This document shows positions 32,707-40,792 of a DNA stretch of 64,000 bases, in pieces. The notes under the pieces are model-generated. The model was not told the DNA's origin, did not search any database, and saw only the letters and a list, made by a program, of their open reading frames with translations. The first letter of the stretch is position 1. Each line of letters begins with the position of its first letter. Source of the DNA: Cellulomonas sp. URHE0023 (lineage in GTDB: Bacteria; Actinomycetota; Actinomycetes; Actinomycetales; Cellulomonadaceae); NCBI RefSeq assembly GCF_000688475.1, contig NZ_JIAN01000011.1:62001-126000 (forward strand). Reading direction: 5' to 3'. Position numbers and translations under genes: made by a program.

Positions 32707-34074
32707 ATGGCAACGACCACGGCCCACCTCGCACCTCCACCGGTCGGCGTCCCGTCGGCCCGGCGGCCGGGACGGCGACCGTCCGGGGTGCTCGCTGCCC
32801 TCTGGGTCGGCTCGCTGGCGGTGCTGGCGTTCTGGTGGCTCGGGACCTCGCCGCTGGTCGGTTCGACACCCGGTGGCGCGGCGATGAGCCTCGGTGAGCT
32901 GGCCGGCCTGCTCGGGTCGTTCCTGGTCTGCGCGCAGCTGCTGCTGATCGCGAGGGTTCCCTGGTTCGAGCGGTCCGTCGGACTCGACCGCCTCGTCTCG
33001 TGGCACCGCTCGCTCGGGACCACCGTCGTCCTGCTGATCGTCACGCACGTGGTCCTGATGGTCCTCGGGGGGGCGTGGCTGGACGGAACGTCGGTCTGGG
33101 CCGAGGTGCCCGGGGTCCTGGCGACGCAGCCGTACCTGTGGCCCGCGGTGATCGGGACGGCGCTGTTCGTGGCCTTCGGCCTGTCGAGCGCCCGACTGGC
33201 GCGGCAGAACCTCTCCTACGAGGTCTGGTTCACGGTGCACCTGACCAGCTACGTGGCGGTCTTCCTGACGTTCTTCCACCAGATCGCCGGCGGGACGCAC
33301 TTCGTGTCGAACCCCTTCGCCCGGCTGGCCTGGATCACCCTGTACGCGGGGACCGCCGCGGCGATCCTCACGTGGCGGGTCGCGCTGCCTCTGCTGGACC
33401 ACGGTCGTCACCGCCTACGGGTGACGAGGGTGGTGCCGGAGGCTCGCGGGCTCGCGAGCGTCTGGCTCGAGGGTGCGGACCTGCAGAGGCTGGGCGCCCG
33501 AGGTGGGCAGTACTTCCTGGTCCGCTTCCTGACGAGGGGGCACCTGGTCACCGCGCACCCGTACTCGCTGTCCATGGTCCCGACCGACGACAGCCTGCGC
33601 TTCACCATCGGCGCGCTCGGGGACCACTCGTCGGCGGTGGCACAGGTGCGCGCCGGGACGCGCGTCCTCGTCGAGGGACCGTTCGGCCGGTTCACGGCGG
33701 AGCGGGCCACCTCCCGCAAGGTGCTCCTCGTGGCCGGCGGCGCAGGCATCGGACCGATCCGAGCACTGGCCGAGGAGCTGTTGCGGCGGGGCCACGAGAT
33801 CGTGGTCATCCACCGCGCCCACACGGCTGACGGGCTGGCCCTCGCCGGCGAGTTCACGCCGTCGCCCTGGCTGCGCTACCTCGCGGTGCCGGGTCGTCGT
33901 GCGGAGCTTCGGCACGACCCGTTGTCCGCCCCTTACCTCCGCCGAGCGGTCCCGGACATCGCCGAGCGGGACGTGTTCGTCTGCGGACCCGACGCGATGA
34001 TGACCACCGTCACCCGGTCGGCGCGCGCCCTCGGCGTGCCGGCCGGAGCGGTCCACCGAGAGGAGCTGGGCTGA
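32707..34074 (+). CDS. Ferric reductase-like transmembrane oxidoreductase
   Basis: A 455-residue membrane flavocytochrome. The N-terminal half has six or so helices with histidines suited to haem (DRLVSWHRSLGTTVVLLIVTH and FTVHLTSYVAVFLTFFHQI). The C-terminal half is a ferredoxin-reductase-type module: HPYSLSMVPTDD binds FAD, VLLVAGGAGIGPIRAL binds NAD(P)H, and VFVCGPDAMM ends it. It should pass electrons from NAD(P)H through FAD and haem across the membrane. Its stop overlaps the FMN-binding gene start (TGATG), so the two work together, probably giving electrons to an extracytoplasmic flavin. Confidence 0.9.
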   Translation: MATTTAHLAPPPVGVPSARRPGRRPSGVLAALWVGSLAVLAFWWLGTSPLVGSTPGGAAMSLGELAGLLGSFLVCAQLLLIARVPWFERSVGLDRLVSWHRSLGTTVVLLIVTHVVLMVLGGAWLDGTSVWAEVPGVLATQPYLWPAVIGTALFVAFGLSSARLARQNLSYEVWFTVHLTSYVAVFLTFFHQIAGGTHFVSNPFARLAWITLYAGTAAAILTWRVALPLLDHGRHRLRVTRVVPEARGLASVWLEGADLQRLGARGGQYFLVRFLTRGHLVTAHPYSLSMVPTDDSLRFTIGALGDHSSAVAQVRAGTRVLVEGPFGRFTAERATSRKVLLVAGGAGIGPIRALAEELLRRGHEIVVIHRAHTADGLALAGEFTPSPWLRYLAVPGRRAELRHDPLSAPYLRRAVPDIAERDVFVCGPDAMMTTVTRSARALGVPAGAVHREELG

Positions 34075-34568
34075 TGGCCACCCGACCATGGCGAGGGACG
34101 TTGATCTTCGTCGGCACCGCTGCGGCGATGGCGGCCGCGGGCATCAGCCGGTTCGCCGGCGTCGTGCCCCAGCCGGCCGCCCCGGCGTCGGCCTCAGGAG
34201 TGCAGAGCGCTGGGTCGACGACCCCGACACCGTCCAGCGGTTCGACGTCGGACGGCTCGAGCGCGACCGGGACGGGCAGCGGCGCGACGTCGGACACGGT
34301 GACGATCGTCGGGTCGGTCGTGCAGAACCGCTACGGCGCCGTCCAGGTCGCCGTGACGTTCAGCGGCAGCCAGATCACCTCCGTGCAGACCTTGCAGACG
34401 CCGAGCCGTGAGCGCGAGAGCGCTCAGATCTCCGAGCGTGCGGTCCCCGCACTGGCCCAGGAGGTGGTCGCGGCGCAGTCGGCGCACATCGACACCGTCT
34501 CGGGCGCTACGTACACGTCTCAGGGGTACCGGGAATCCGTCCAGTCAACGATCGACCAACGGGGCTGA
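34074..34568 (+). CDS. Membrane-anchored FMN-binding domain protein
   Basis: A 164-residue protein with an N-terminal membrane anchor (residues 8-27), a Ser/Thr/Gly-rich linker of about 45 residues and a C-terminal FMN-binding domain ending DTVSGATYTSQGYRESVQS. The SGAT-type motif at 143-148 carries covalently bound FMN on a threonine in NqrC/RnfG relatives, attached by ApbE. Coupled to the ferric reductase gene. No intact apbE is present nearby, only a possible remnant just downstream. Confidence 0.88.
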   Translation: MATRPWRGTLIFVGTAAAMAAAGISRFAGVVPQPAAPASASGVQSAGSTTPTPSSGSTSDGSSATGTGSGATSDTVTIVGSVVQNRYGAVQVAVTFSGSQITSVQTLQTPSRERESAQISERAVPALAQEVVAAQSAHIDTVSGATYTSQGYRESVQSTIDQRG

Positions 34569-34714
34569 GCGGACATGCCGCCCCGTCGCTGCTGGCGATG
34601 GCGCCTGACGCGGTGACGTGGGCGCGCGGACTCGGCGCGTCCGTTGCCGTGGACGCGAGCGCGGGCATTCTCACCGACCGGTCTGGCGCGGAGCTGCTGG
34701 TAGCTCGAGGGTGA
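34562..34714 (+). pseudogene. Possible C-terminal remnant of an ApbE-like FMN transferase gene
   Basis: A frame open from 34412 looks coding between 34562 and the TGA at 34712: third positions are almost all G/C and the translation includes SLLAMAPDAVTWARGLG and SVAVDASAGIL. This resembles the C-terminal strand-helix segment of ApbE proteins, which normally follow FMN-binding genes. No start codon exists before an internal ATG at 34598. It overlaps the FMN gene stop and runs antisense to the kinase 3' end. Similarity was judged by eye. Confidence 0.35.
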
Positions 34715-35912
34715 TCACCGCTCCAGCGCCCGCCCCCGGCAGCGACTCCGCCCGCACCGATCCCCCGTGCTGGGAGGCGATCTCGGCGACGAGTGCGAGG
34801 CCGATCCCGTAGTGGCGCCGATCCGGGTCGCCGTCGGCCTCGTCACGGTGCGACGCGAACCGCCGGAACAGGTCCGCCTCGTCTCCGGTGAGTCCTGGTC
34901 CGTCGTCGCGCACCGACACCAGGACGCGACCCGACCCGACCCGGACGTCAACCTCCACCGTGCCGTCCGCGTGGTCGAGAGCATTGTCGACGAGCGCCGT
35001 CAGCGCTCGCCGGACGGACGCGGTCGAGGCCAGGACGACGGCTCGGGTCTCGCCGGACCGGGTCAGCGTGACGCCCCGGCGCTCCCCCGCCGCGCGTGCC
35101 GCTTCCACCACGTCGGCTGCCACGTCGGCAACATCCACCGGGACCGGATCGACGGACCGGGCGTCCGCCGCCAGCAGCATGTCGTCCAGGACCGCCGTGA
35201 GCGCCGCGGTGTCGGCCAGCAGCCCGTCGACGTCGTGCTGCACGCGGTCCGGCGACGCTGCCCCCCAGTCCGCGGTCATGTGTCGGTCCAACAGCTGGGC
35301 CCGCGTGGAGATGAGCGTCAGTGGGGTGCGCAGCTCGTGGCTGGCGTCGGCGACGAAGCGCCGCTGGAGGCTCAGGGCACCGACCATCGGCGCGACCGCG
35401 CGACGCGCGAGCCACGCACCGCCGAAGCCGGCCAGCACGACCCCGAGACCGCCCGCGAGCAGCAGTGCCGCCACGAGCCGCTCACGCTCCTCATGGCCGG
35501 TGCGCGGGTCCAAGGCCGCCTGCACCACCCGGTCCCCGCTCAGGCCGGTGACGACCGTGACCTCGCCGGCGCTCGTGGGCACCGTCGTGCGCACGTCGCT
35601 CCCGCCCGCGGCCACCTCGCGCAGGGCGTCGAGGTCGGGCAGGCCGGTCGGCATGTCGGCCGAGGTCTCCAGTGCACCGTGATGGGCGACCGCGACCCAC
35701 ATGCCGGCGGGCGCGTCGTGGACGTCGTCGACGGAGTGCACCGCCGCAAGTATCTGGGACACCCCCGCCGCGTGCTGCGACCGGATCACGATGACCAGGA
35801 CCGTGGTGGACACCGCGGCGAGCACGACGAGGACGAGCCCGGCGACCTGTAGACCCAGTCGCCACGACGTGCGACGCACGACGCGCCGCTCGTTCGCCGT
35901 CAGGTTCGTCAT
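34671..35912 (-). CDS. Two-component sensor histidine kinase
   Basis: A 413-residue kinase with membrane helices at about 21-44 and 146-167 flanking a roughly 100-residue extracytoplasmic sensor. The H-box RFVADASHELRTPLTLIS places the phospho-His at 192; the N-box LTALVDNALDHADG, G1 VRDDGPGL and G2 HYGIGLALV follow. It lies four bases into the response regulator stop (ATGA overlap). Predicted partner of the preceding regulator and controller of the ferric-reductase and DUF2231/VIT1 sets. Confidence 0.93.
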   Translation of the reverse strand: MTNLTANERRVVRRTSWRLGLQVAGLVLVVLAAVSTTVLVIVIRSQHAAGVSQILAAVHSVDDVHDAPAGMWVAVAHHGALETSADMPTGLPDLDALREVAAGGSDVRTTVPTSAGEVTVVTGLSGDRVVQAALDPRTGHEERERLVAALLLAGGLGVVLAGFGGAWLARRAVAPMVGALSLQRRFVADASHELRTPLTLISTRAQLLDRHMTADWGAASPDRVQHDVDGLLADTAALTAVLDDMLLAADARSVDPVPVDVADVAADVVEAARAAGERRGVTLTRSGETRAVVLASTASVRRALTALVDNALDHADGTVEVDVRVGSGRVLVSVRDDGPGLTGDEADLFRRFASHRDEADGDPDRRHYGIGLALVAEIASQHGGSVRAESLPGAGAGAVITLELPAAPRQTGR

Positions 35913-36574
35913 GCGTCGCCCAGGCGGTACCCGGCGCCTCGCACGGTCGACACGCTCGCGCGACCGAGCTTGCGACGCAGGTAGTAGACGTAGGTGTCGA
36001 CGACTCCCTCGTCCTCGGCGTCCGGGAAGACCCGGTCCAGGAGGTCCGGGCGACTGAAGACCTGCCGCGGCCGCCGGGCCAGCTCCTCCAGCAGGGCGCT
36101 CTCGCGTTCCGTCAGGCTCACGGACGCTCCGCTGCTGAGCGCTACCTCTCGGGAGCCGACGTCCAGCGAGCCGCCCGGCACCCGGATGGTCGTCGCCTCG
36201 TCGTGGTTCCGGCGGCGCAGGGCGCGCAACCGGGCGGCCAGCTCGTCGAGGTCGAACGGCTTGCTCATGTAGTCCTCAGCGCCGGCATCCAGGCCCGCCA
36301 CACGATCCGCGGGGTTCCCGAGCGCGGACAGCACCAACGCGGGCGTCTGGACCCCGCGGGAACGCAGACGGGCCAGCAGGTCGAGACCCTCGATCGCCGG
36401 TAGCCCACGGTCGAGCACGAGGACGTCGTAGCGGCGGGTCAGCCCGAGGTGCAGGCCGCGCTGTCCGTCCGGTGCGACGTCTACGTCGTACCCCTCACCC
36501 GACAGGATCTGCTCGAGCATCGCCGCGAGCTGGCGGTCGTCCTCGACGAGAAGCAACGGCACCCCTGTCCCCAT
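35909..36574 (-). CDS. OmpR-family response regulator
   Basis: A 221-residue regulator: receiver with acidic pair Glu11/Asp12, phospho-Asp55 in VLVLDRGLP and Lys in YMSKPFDLDE; C-terminal winged helix with LTERESALLEELARRPRQVFSRPDLLDRVF and TYVYYLRRKLG...TVRGAGYRLG. It starts 11 bases past the VIT1-family stop, so DUF2231, VIT1, regulator and kinase form one strand-consistent group. OmpR-type regulators bind 10-11-bp direct repeats; a matching repeat occurs at 32670 and 38045. Confidence 0.93.
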   Translation of the reverse strand: MGTGVPLLLVEDDRQLAAMLEQILSGEGYDVDVAPDGQRGLHLGLTRRYDVLVLDRGLPAIEGLDLLARLRSRGVQTPALVLSALGNPADRVAGLDAGAEDYMSKPFDLDELAARLRALRRRNHDEATTIRVPGGSLDVGSREVALSSGASVSLTERESALLEELARRPRQVFSRPDLLDRVFPDAEDEGVVDTYVYYLRRKLGRASVSTVRGAGYRLGDA

Positions 36575-36585
36575 GCCGCGCCGTC

Positions 36586-37311
36586 CTACAGGCCCGACAC
36601 GCCGAGGAGGCGGCCGACGGCGTAGGTCACGGTCATGGCCACCGCTCCCCCGACGACCAGCCGCACGACGGCCGGCAGCCGACGGGCACCGCCCAACCGC
36701 GCGCTGATCCCACCGGTGACGGCCAGCGCGACCAGGACCGCAGCGAACGTCACGGCCACCCGTACGGAGGCCGGAGCGAGCGAGACCGCCAGCAAGGGAA
36801 GGAGCGCACCGGCGGTGAAGGACAGACCCGACGAGATCGCGGCGTGGACCGCGTTGGTCAGTGCACCGGGGTCGAGCCCGAGCTCCACGTCCAGATGCGC
36901 CGCCAGCGGATCGCGGTCGGTCAGCTCTTGGGCCACCGCGCGGGCAGTCTCGTGCGAGAGGCCCTTGGACTCGTACATGCCGATGAGCTCGTCCAGCTCA
37001 CCCTGAGGGTTGTTCTCGACCTCGCGGCGTTCCTGCTCGATCAGAGCGCGTTCCGCGTCGCGCTGGCTGCTCACCGACACGTACTCACCGAGAGCCATCG
37101 AGACCGCACCCGCCACCAACCCCGCGATACCGGCCACCAGGATCGGGCCGATCTGCGTCGTCGCCCCCGCGACGCCCACGACCAGGCCCGCGGTCGAGAT
37201 GATCCCGTCGTTGGCGCCGAGCACCCCGGCACGCAGCCGGTTCAACCGCGCGGCGTCACGACCCCGACCGTTGTCCACCTGTCGGGCCGTCGATCTTCCG
37301 AGCTCGGCCAC
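36586..37311 (-). CDS. VIT1/CCC1-family Fe2+/Mn2+ transporter
   Basis: A 241-residue membrane protein with RLRAGVLGANDGIISTAGLVVGVAGA, the signature of VIT1/CCC1 transporters, then VAGAVSMALGEYVSVSSQRDAERALIEQERREVE, a cytoplasmic metal-binding helix, and three more membrane helices. The family moves Fe2+ or Mn2+ out of the cytosol. The GTG at 37311 is preferred because TAGCGT ends seven bases upstream; an ATG at 37395 would add 28 unconserved residues. Confidence 0.87.
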   Translation of the reverse strand: MAELGRSTARQVDNGRGRDAARLNRLRAGVLGANDGIISTAGLVVGVAGATTQIGPILVAGIAGLVAGAVSMALGEYVSVSSQRDAERALIEQERREVENNPQGELDELIGMYESKGLSHETARAVAQELTDRDPLAAHLDVELGLDPGALTNAVHAAISSGLSFTAGALLPLLAVSLAPASVRVAVTFAAVLVALAVTGGISARLGGARRLPAVVRLVVGGAVAMTVTYAVGRLLGVSGL

Positions 37312-37318
37312 GTTCTCG

Positions 37319-37324
37319 ACGCTA
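37319..37324 (-). promoter_or_regulatory. VIT1-family gene -10 element (leaderless)
   Basis: TAGCGT on the minus strand, seven bases before the GTG at 37311. It would give this gene and the downstream two-component system a promoter of their own. Confidence 0.45.
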
Positions 37325-37478
37325 GGCCGCTCGGGGACCCGGCGCCACGAAGGTGTGGCTGCCCTTTCCCCGTCGGCTGGCGGGCGGTGGACCATGACGG
37401 TCCGCCGCCTCAGAGCACCGGGCACGACGACGGTGCGCGTCGCTTTCCGGCACGGGGAACGACGCCCGCCGATGATGC

Positions 37479-37982
37479 TCAGTCGTCGTCCCCGTCGCCG
37501 GACTGCTGGGTGGACACCTTGCCGTCCCAGGTGGCCTGCGCCCCCGAGTCTCCGGCGCGCACCACCGCGACGATCGTGCCCGCGGCCACGGCGACAGTCA
37601 CGATCGCGCCGGCGATCCCGATCCAGCGGTCTCGGCGGCTGCGCGTTCCGTCGTGGGCGTCGACGTAGCGGCCCCAGAGCCAGACCGCCACCGACAGTGC
37701 GGAGAGCGCAAGCGCCCACGGAAGGATCTGGTCTCCCAGCTGGGCGTGCTTCTCCACCAGGTCCGAGTGGGGCACGTGCCCCTCGAGCCATTCGCCGTAG
37801 TGGGTCGTGAGCGGCACCAGGACCGTGGCTCCGACCGTGAGCAGCGGTGTGAGCATGCCGAGCTTGCGCCGCAGGGTCGGCCACCACGCGGTCACCCCGA
37901 CGAGCACCGCCGCGAGCGGCAGCAGGACCACCACGGCGTGGACCAGCAGGACGTGGGTGGGCAGACCGTTGATCTCGTTCAC
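37479..37982 (-). CDS. DUF2231-family membrane protein
   Basis: A 167-residue protein starting INGLPTHVLLVHAVVVLLPLAA, the DUF2231 signature with two conserved His, followed by three further helices and HAQLGDQILPW. The last 20 residues are acidic. Function unknown; the histidines could hold haem or metal. The GTG at 37982 follows GGAGGT by five bases. First gene of the minus-strand group leading to VIT1 and the two-component system. Confidence 0.85.
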   Translation of the reverse strand: MNEINGLPTHVLLVHAVVVLLPLAAVLVGVTAWWPTLRRKLGMLTPLLTVGATVLVPLTTHYGEWLEGHVPHSDLVEKHAQLGDQILPWALALSALSVAVWLWGRYVDAHDGTRSRRDRWIGIAGAIVTVAVAAGTIVAVVRAGDSGAQATWDGKVSTQQSGDGDDD

Positions 37983-38014
37983 GTGGACCTCCGTCGTTGT
38001 GGGGTGCCAGCGGG

Positions 38015-38045
38015 ACGCTACTGACGGAATCTCAGAGGTTTCTCA
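38015..38045 (-). promoter_or_regulatory. Predicted response-regulator site and -10 of the DUF2231 operon
   Basis: On the minus strand, TGAGAAACCTCTGAGAT (38045-38029) is an 11-bp-period direct repeat (TGAGA-N6-TGAGA). Eight bases later comes TAGCGT (38020-38015), a -10 hexamer. The motif matches the one upstream of the ferric reductase at 12 of 16 core positions, with identical spacing. Confidence 0.65.
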
Positions 38046-38110
38046 CGATCGACGAGAGCGCACGAGAGTCCGCTCAGGCGTCGGGCGGCGGGCAACGCAT
38101 CGACCAACGC

Positions 38111-38147
38111 TTGCGCGCAATGTTAGTTACTAACTAACATTGCTCAC
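38111..38147 (+). promoter_or_regulatory. tetR-ABC operon promoter with perfect 27-bp operator
   Basis: The arm GCAATGTTAGTT (38117-38128) and its exact reverse complement (38132-38143) flank ACT. TTGCGC (38111-38116) and TAACAT (38135-38140) form a promoter with 18-bp spacing, so the operator fills the space between -35 and start codon. TAACAT ends seven bases before the ATG, giving a leaderless mRNA. The A/T-rich palindrome stands out in this G+C-rich DNA and predicts autorepression. Confidence 0.85.
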
Positions 38148-38738
38148 ATGGCAACTCCGCAGTCGCCCACCGCCCCATCGCGCGCCGTCGGCACCCGACG
38201 CTCACTCCAGGCGCACGCCTTGCGCCTCTTCGAGGAGCAGGGCTACGAGCGGACGACCGTCGCGCAGATCGCCGCAGCCGCCGGGGTTTCCCACATGACG
38301 TTCTTCCGGAACTTCCCGACGAAGGAGGACGTCGTCCTGGACGACCCGTACGACCCCCTCCTGGCCGACGCGGTCGGCGCCCAACCCAGGGAGCTGTCCG
38401 CGCTCGAGCGCACGCGTCTCGGCCTGCTCAGCACGCTCGAGGGACTTCGGTCCGATGACTTCGACGCCGAGTCGCGGCAACGACTGCGGCTCGCGACGAG
38501 CGTCCCTGCCGTGCGCGCACGAATCTGGGAGAACATGGCCAAGACGCAGGGCGCGGTCGTCGAGGTGCTCGTCGCGCAGGAGGTCGAGCCAGCAGTCGCC
38601 GAGGCGTCGGTCGGGGCGGTCCTCGGTGCCCTGACGTCAGGCCTCCTGCACTGGGGCGCGTCCGACCCGTCAGCCGACGGATCACGGCTTGCCGATGCGC
38701 TCGAGGCGGCCCTCGACGTGCTGGCACCGCGGCCATGA
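38148..38738 (+). CDS. TetR-family transcriptional regulator
   Basis: A 196-residue repressor: helix-turn-helix at about residues 17-62 (ALRLFEEQGYERTTVAQIAAAAGVSHMTFFRNFPTKEDVV) and a helical ligand-binding domain. Ligand unknown. Overlaps the ABC ATPase start (ATGA) and carries a palindromic operator right at its promoter, so it should repress itself and the transporter until a ligand is bound. Confidence 0.92.
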   Translation: MATPQSPTAPSRAVGTRRSLQAHALRLFEEQGYERTTVAQIAAAAGVSHMTFFRNFPTKEDVVLDDPYDPLLADAVGAQPRELSALERTRLGLLSTLEGLRSDDFDAESRQRLRLATSVPAVRARIWENMAKTQGAVVEVLVAQEVEPAVAEASVGAVLGALTSGLLHWGASDPSADGSRLADALEAALDVLAPRP

Positions 38739-39499
38739 CGTCGCTTCGGGCCACTGGCCTCGTGCGTCGGTTCGGCCGGCTGACGGCTGTGGCCGGCGTC
38801 GACCTGGAGGTCCGCTCGGGCGAGGTGCACGCACTGGTCGGGCTGAACGGCTCAGGCAAGACGACGCTGCTGCGCATGCTCGTCGGCGTCCTGCGACCCG
38901 ACGAGGGTCAGGTCACCCTGAGCGCCGGGTCCGCCGCAACCGGTGCGCTCGTGGGGCACCTCATCGACCAGCCGGGCGCCTATGCCGAGCTCACCGTCGA
39001 GGAGAACCTGCGGGCCGCTGCGCTGCTGCGGGGCGTGCCCCGTGGGGTCGTGCGGGAGGCCGTTGCGGACGCGGCGGCCGCGGTCGGGATCTCCGACCTC
39101 GTGGCCCGCAGGGCGGGTGGCCTGTCCCTGGGCAACCGCCAGCGGCTCGGGCTGGCGACGGCCATCGTGCACCGACCGCAGGTCCTCGTGCTGGACGAGC
39201 CGACCAATGCGATGGACCCCGCAGGGGTGCTCGCCATACGTCGCCTGGTCCTGGATCGCGCCCGCACCGACGGGTGCGCGGTTCTCCTGTCCAGCCACCA
39301 CCTCGACGAGCTCGCCCGCATCGCCGACCGGATCACCGTGCTCCACCGCGGCAGGGTTGTCGGCTCCCTCGATCCTCACGGGACGGACCTGGAGGTGGCG
39401 CTGTTCGCGATGGCCGCACGCGCAGACGGGATCGATGTCGACACGCGGGTGCCCGCGACCGTCCGGAACGACGCACCAGATGCAGGAGGTGCCCGATGA
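38735..39499 (+). CDS. ABC transporter ATP-binding protein
   Basis: A 254-residue ATPase with Walker A GLNGSGKTT at residues 36-44, signature loop LSLGNRQRLG near 130 and Walker B VLVLDEPTN near 154, then SSHHLDELARIADRI with the switch His. The signature is LSLGN where most have LSGGQ, as seen in CcmA/NatA-like exporters. Partner of the permease that follows; likely exports a peptide or drug. Confidence 0.9.
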   Translation: MTSLRATGLVRRFGRLTAVAGVDLEVRSGEVHALVGLNGSGKTTLLRMLVGVLRPDEGQVTLSAGSAATGALVGHLIDQPGAYAELTVEENLRAAALLRGVPRGVVREAVADAAAAVGISDLVARRAGGLSLGNRQRLGLATAIVHRPQVLVLDEPTNAMDPAGVLAIRRLVLDRARTDGCAVLLSSHHLDELARIADRITVLHRGRVVGSLDPHGTDLEVALFAMAARADGIDVDTRVPATVRNDAPDAGGAR

Positions 39500-40266
39500 G
39501 TGCCGCGTGGACCGTCGAGATGCTCAAGGTGCGCCGGTCACCGGTGACACGGACCGCGTTCGCTGCGATGGCGCTCGTTGCGGCGTTCTTCTCCGTCGGC
39601 GCTGCGGCCCTCGTGGACCAGGGCTCCACGGACGGCTCCCTGGCCGGCGCGAAGATCGCGACCATGGTCGAGGGCACCGGATGGGTCGCCGTGAGCAGCG
39701 CGTTCGGCCAGGTCGTCGCCGTGCTGTGGCTGCTGGGCACCGGCGTGGTCGCGGCGTGGACGTGCGGCCGGGAGTTCTCCGACCGGACGCTCGGCCAGCT
39801 GCTCGCACTTCCGACACCGGCATCGCGGATCGCTGGCGCCAAGCTCGGCGCGGTCATGCTCGCCTCGTCAGGGACGGTCGTGGTGGCGGCCATGATGGCG
39901 CTCGTCGCAGGCGTGGTTGTCGGCATGGGAGCACCCAGCACGGACGAGGTACGGACCTTGGCCGCTGGTGTGCTCGCCGGTGTCGCGAGCGCGTGGCTGG
40001 CTCTGCCCTTCGCGTGGGTGGCCACGCGAGGGAAGGGGTACCTGCCCGCGGTCGGGGCCCTGCTCGCAGTGATCATGGTGAGCCAGGTCGTCGTCCTGCT
40101 CGGCGGCGGGTCCTGGTTCCCGTGGGCCGTTCCGTCGTTGCTGGTGGGCGCCGGAGGTGGGGAGACCGCAGCGGTGACCGCGCTCGGTGTCGCGCTGGTG
40201 GTTGCTGTCGGTGCCGGTGCTTGGGCGGCCACCGTCAGAACCTGGTCCCATCTGCAGCTGGCGTAG
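39496..40266 (+). CDS. ABC-2-type transporter permease
   Basis: A 256-residue permease with six membrane helices (for example VTRTAFAAMALVAAFFSVGAAAL and VVAVLWLLGTGVVAAWTCGREFSDRTLGQLLALPTPASRI). The EFSDRTLGQLLALP loop after helix two is typical of ABC-2 exporters. The ATG overlaps the ATPase stop and AGGAGGT lies five bases upstream, giving strong coupling. Last gene of the tetR operon. Confidence 0.88.
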   Translation: MSAAWTVEMLKVRRSPVTRTAFAAMALVAAFFSVGAAALVDQGSTDGSLAGAKIATMVEGTGWVAVSSAFGQVVAVLWLLGTGVVAAWTCGREFSDRTLGQLLALPTPASRIAGAKLGAVMLASSGTVVVAAMMALVAGVVVGMGAPSTDEVRTLAAGVLAGVASAWLALPFAWVATRGKGYLPAVGALLAVIMVSQVVVLLGGGSWFPWAVPSLLVGAGGGETAAVTALGVALVVAVGAGAWAATVRTWSHLQLA

Positions 40267-40336
40267 AGCGCCTCACCGTCAGGCGCCGCGGGAGAGCCCT
40301 CTGCACCCGCGGTCCGGCGTCCGGCCCGTGCGCGAG

Positions 40337-40549
40337 CTAGAAGTGCGACAGCACAGCCAGGGTGGCGACGATGATTGCCGCGCCCGCGAGCAGTCCGACG
40401 CCGATGAGGACCACCGGGCGCCGCCGACCGCTCCGCAGCTCGGTCGCGATCCCCTCTGCCGCCCGGATCCCGGCGCCGTTCGGATCCATGGGGGCGAAGC
40501 CGTCGCCCGCGCCCGTCGCGATGCTGTCTCTCTCGGATTCCGTCCCCAC
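40337..40549 (-). CDS. Small membrane-anchored protein, unknown
   Basis: A 70-residue protein: a hydrophilic 45-residue N-terminus followed by one C-terminal membrane helix (PVVLIGVGLLAGAAIIVATLAVLSHF). GTG start with GGTGAG about four to nine bases upstream. No family recognised. It converges with the permease gene. A frame continuing for hundreds of codons upstream is antisense to the dehydrogenase and not coding. Confidence 0.5.
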   Translation of the reverse strand: MGTESERDSIATGAGDGFAPMDPNGAGIRAAEGIATELRSGRRRPVVLIGVGLLAGAAIIVATLAVLSHF

Positions 40550-40658
40550 GCCCTCACCATGGCACAGGGGCGTCGGGGTCGACAGGGACACCGTGCACCG
40601 GCCCGTCATGCCTCGTCGGGACGTCGACCGTGACAACGGCACGGATGCGGCAGTACAC

Positions 40659-40680
40659 GGGCCGCCGGGACCGGCGGCCC
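40659..40680. repeat. Perfect intergenic inverted repeat
   Basis: GGGCCGCCGG and its exact complement separated by GA, within the 243-bp gap between the small membrane protein and the dehydrogenase. The two-base loop makes an RNA hairpin strained, so an operator or DNA cruciform is as likely as a terminator. No other element stands out in this gap. Confidence 0.55.
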
Positions 40681-40792
40681 ATCGGCGAGCAGCGGGCGTG
40701 CGATCTGAGAGGCGCCCCGCGGAGCGCGGTGGCACGCTGTGGGGAGCGTTCAGCAGCGCGGCGCCCCGGCCCTCCCCCAGGGTGGTGAGCCC

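Noticed and set aside
38021..38026. TGACGG upstream of the DUF2231 gene as another CCGTCA-type site
   Set aside because: Only one copy is present; the position 11 bp away does not match, so the paired repeat is missing.
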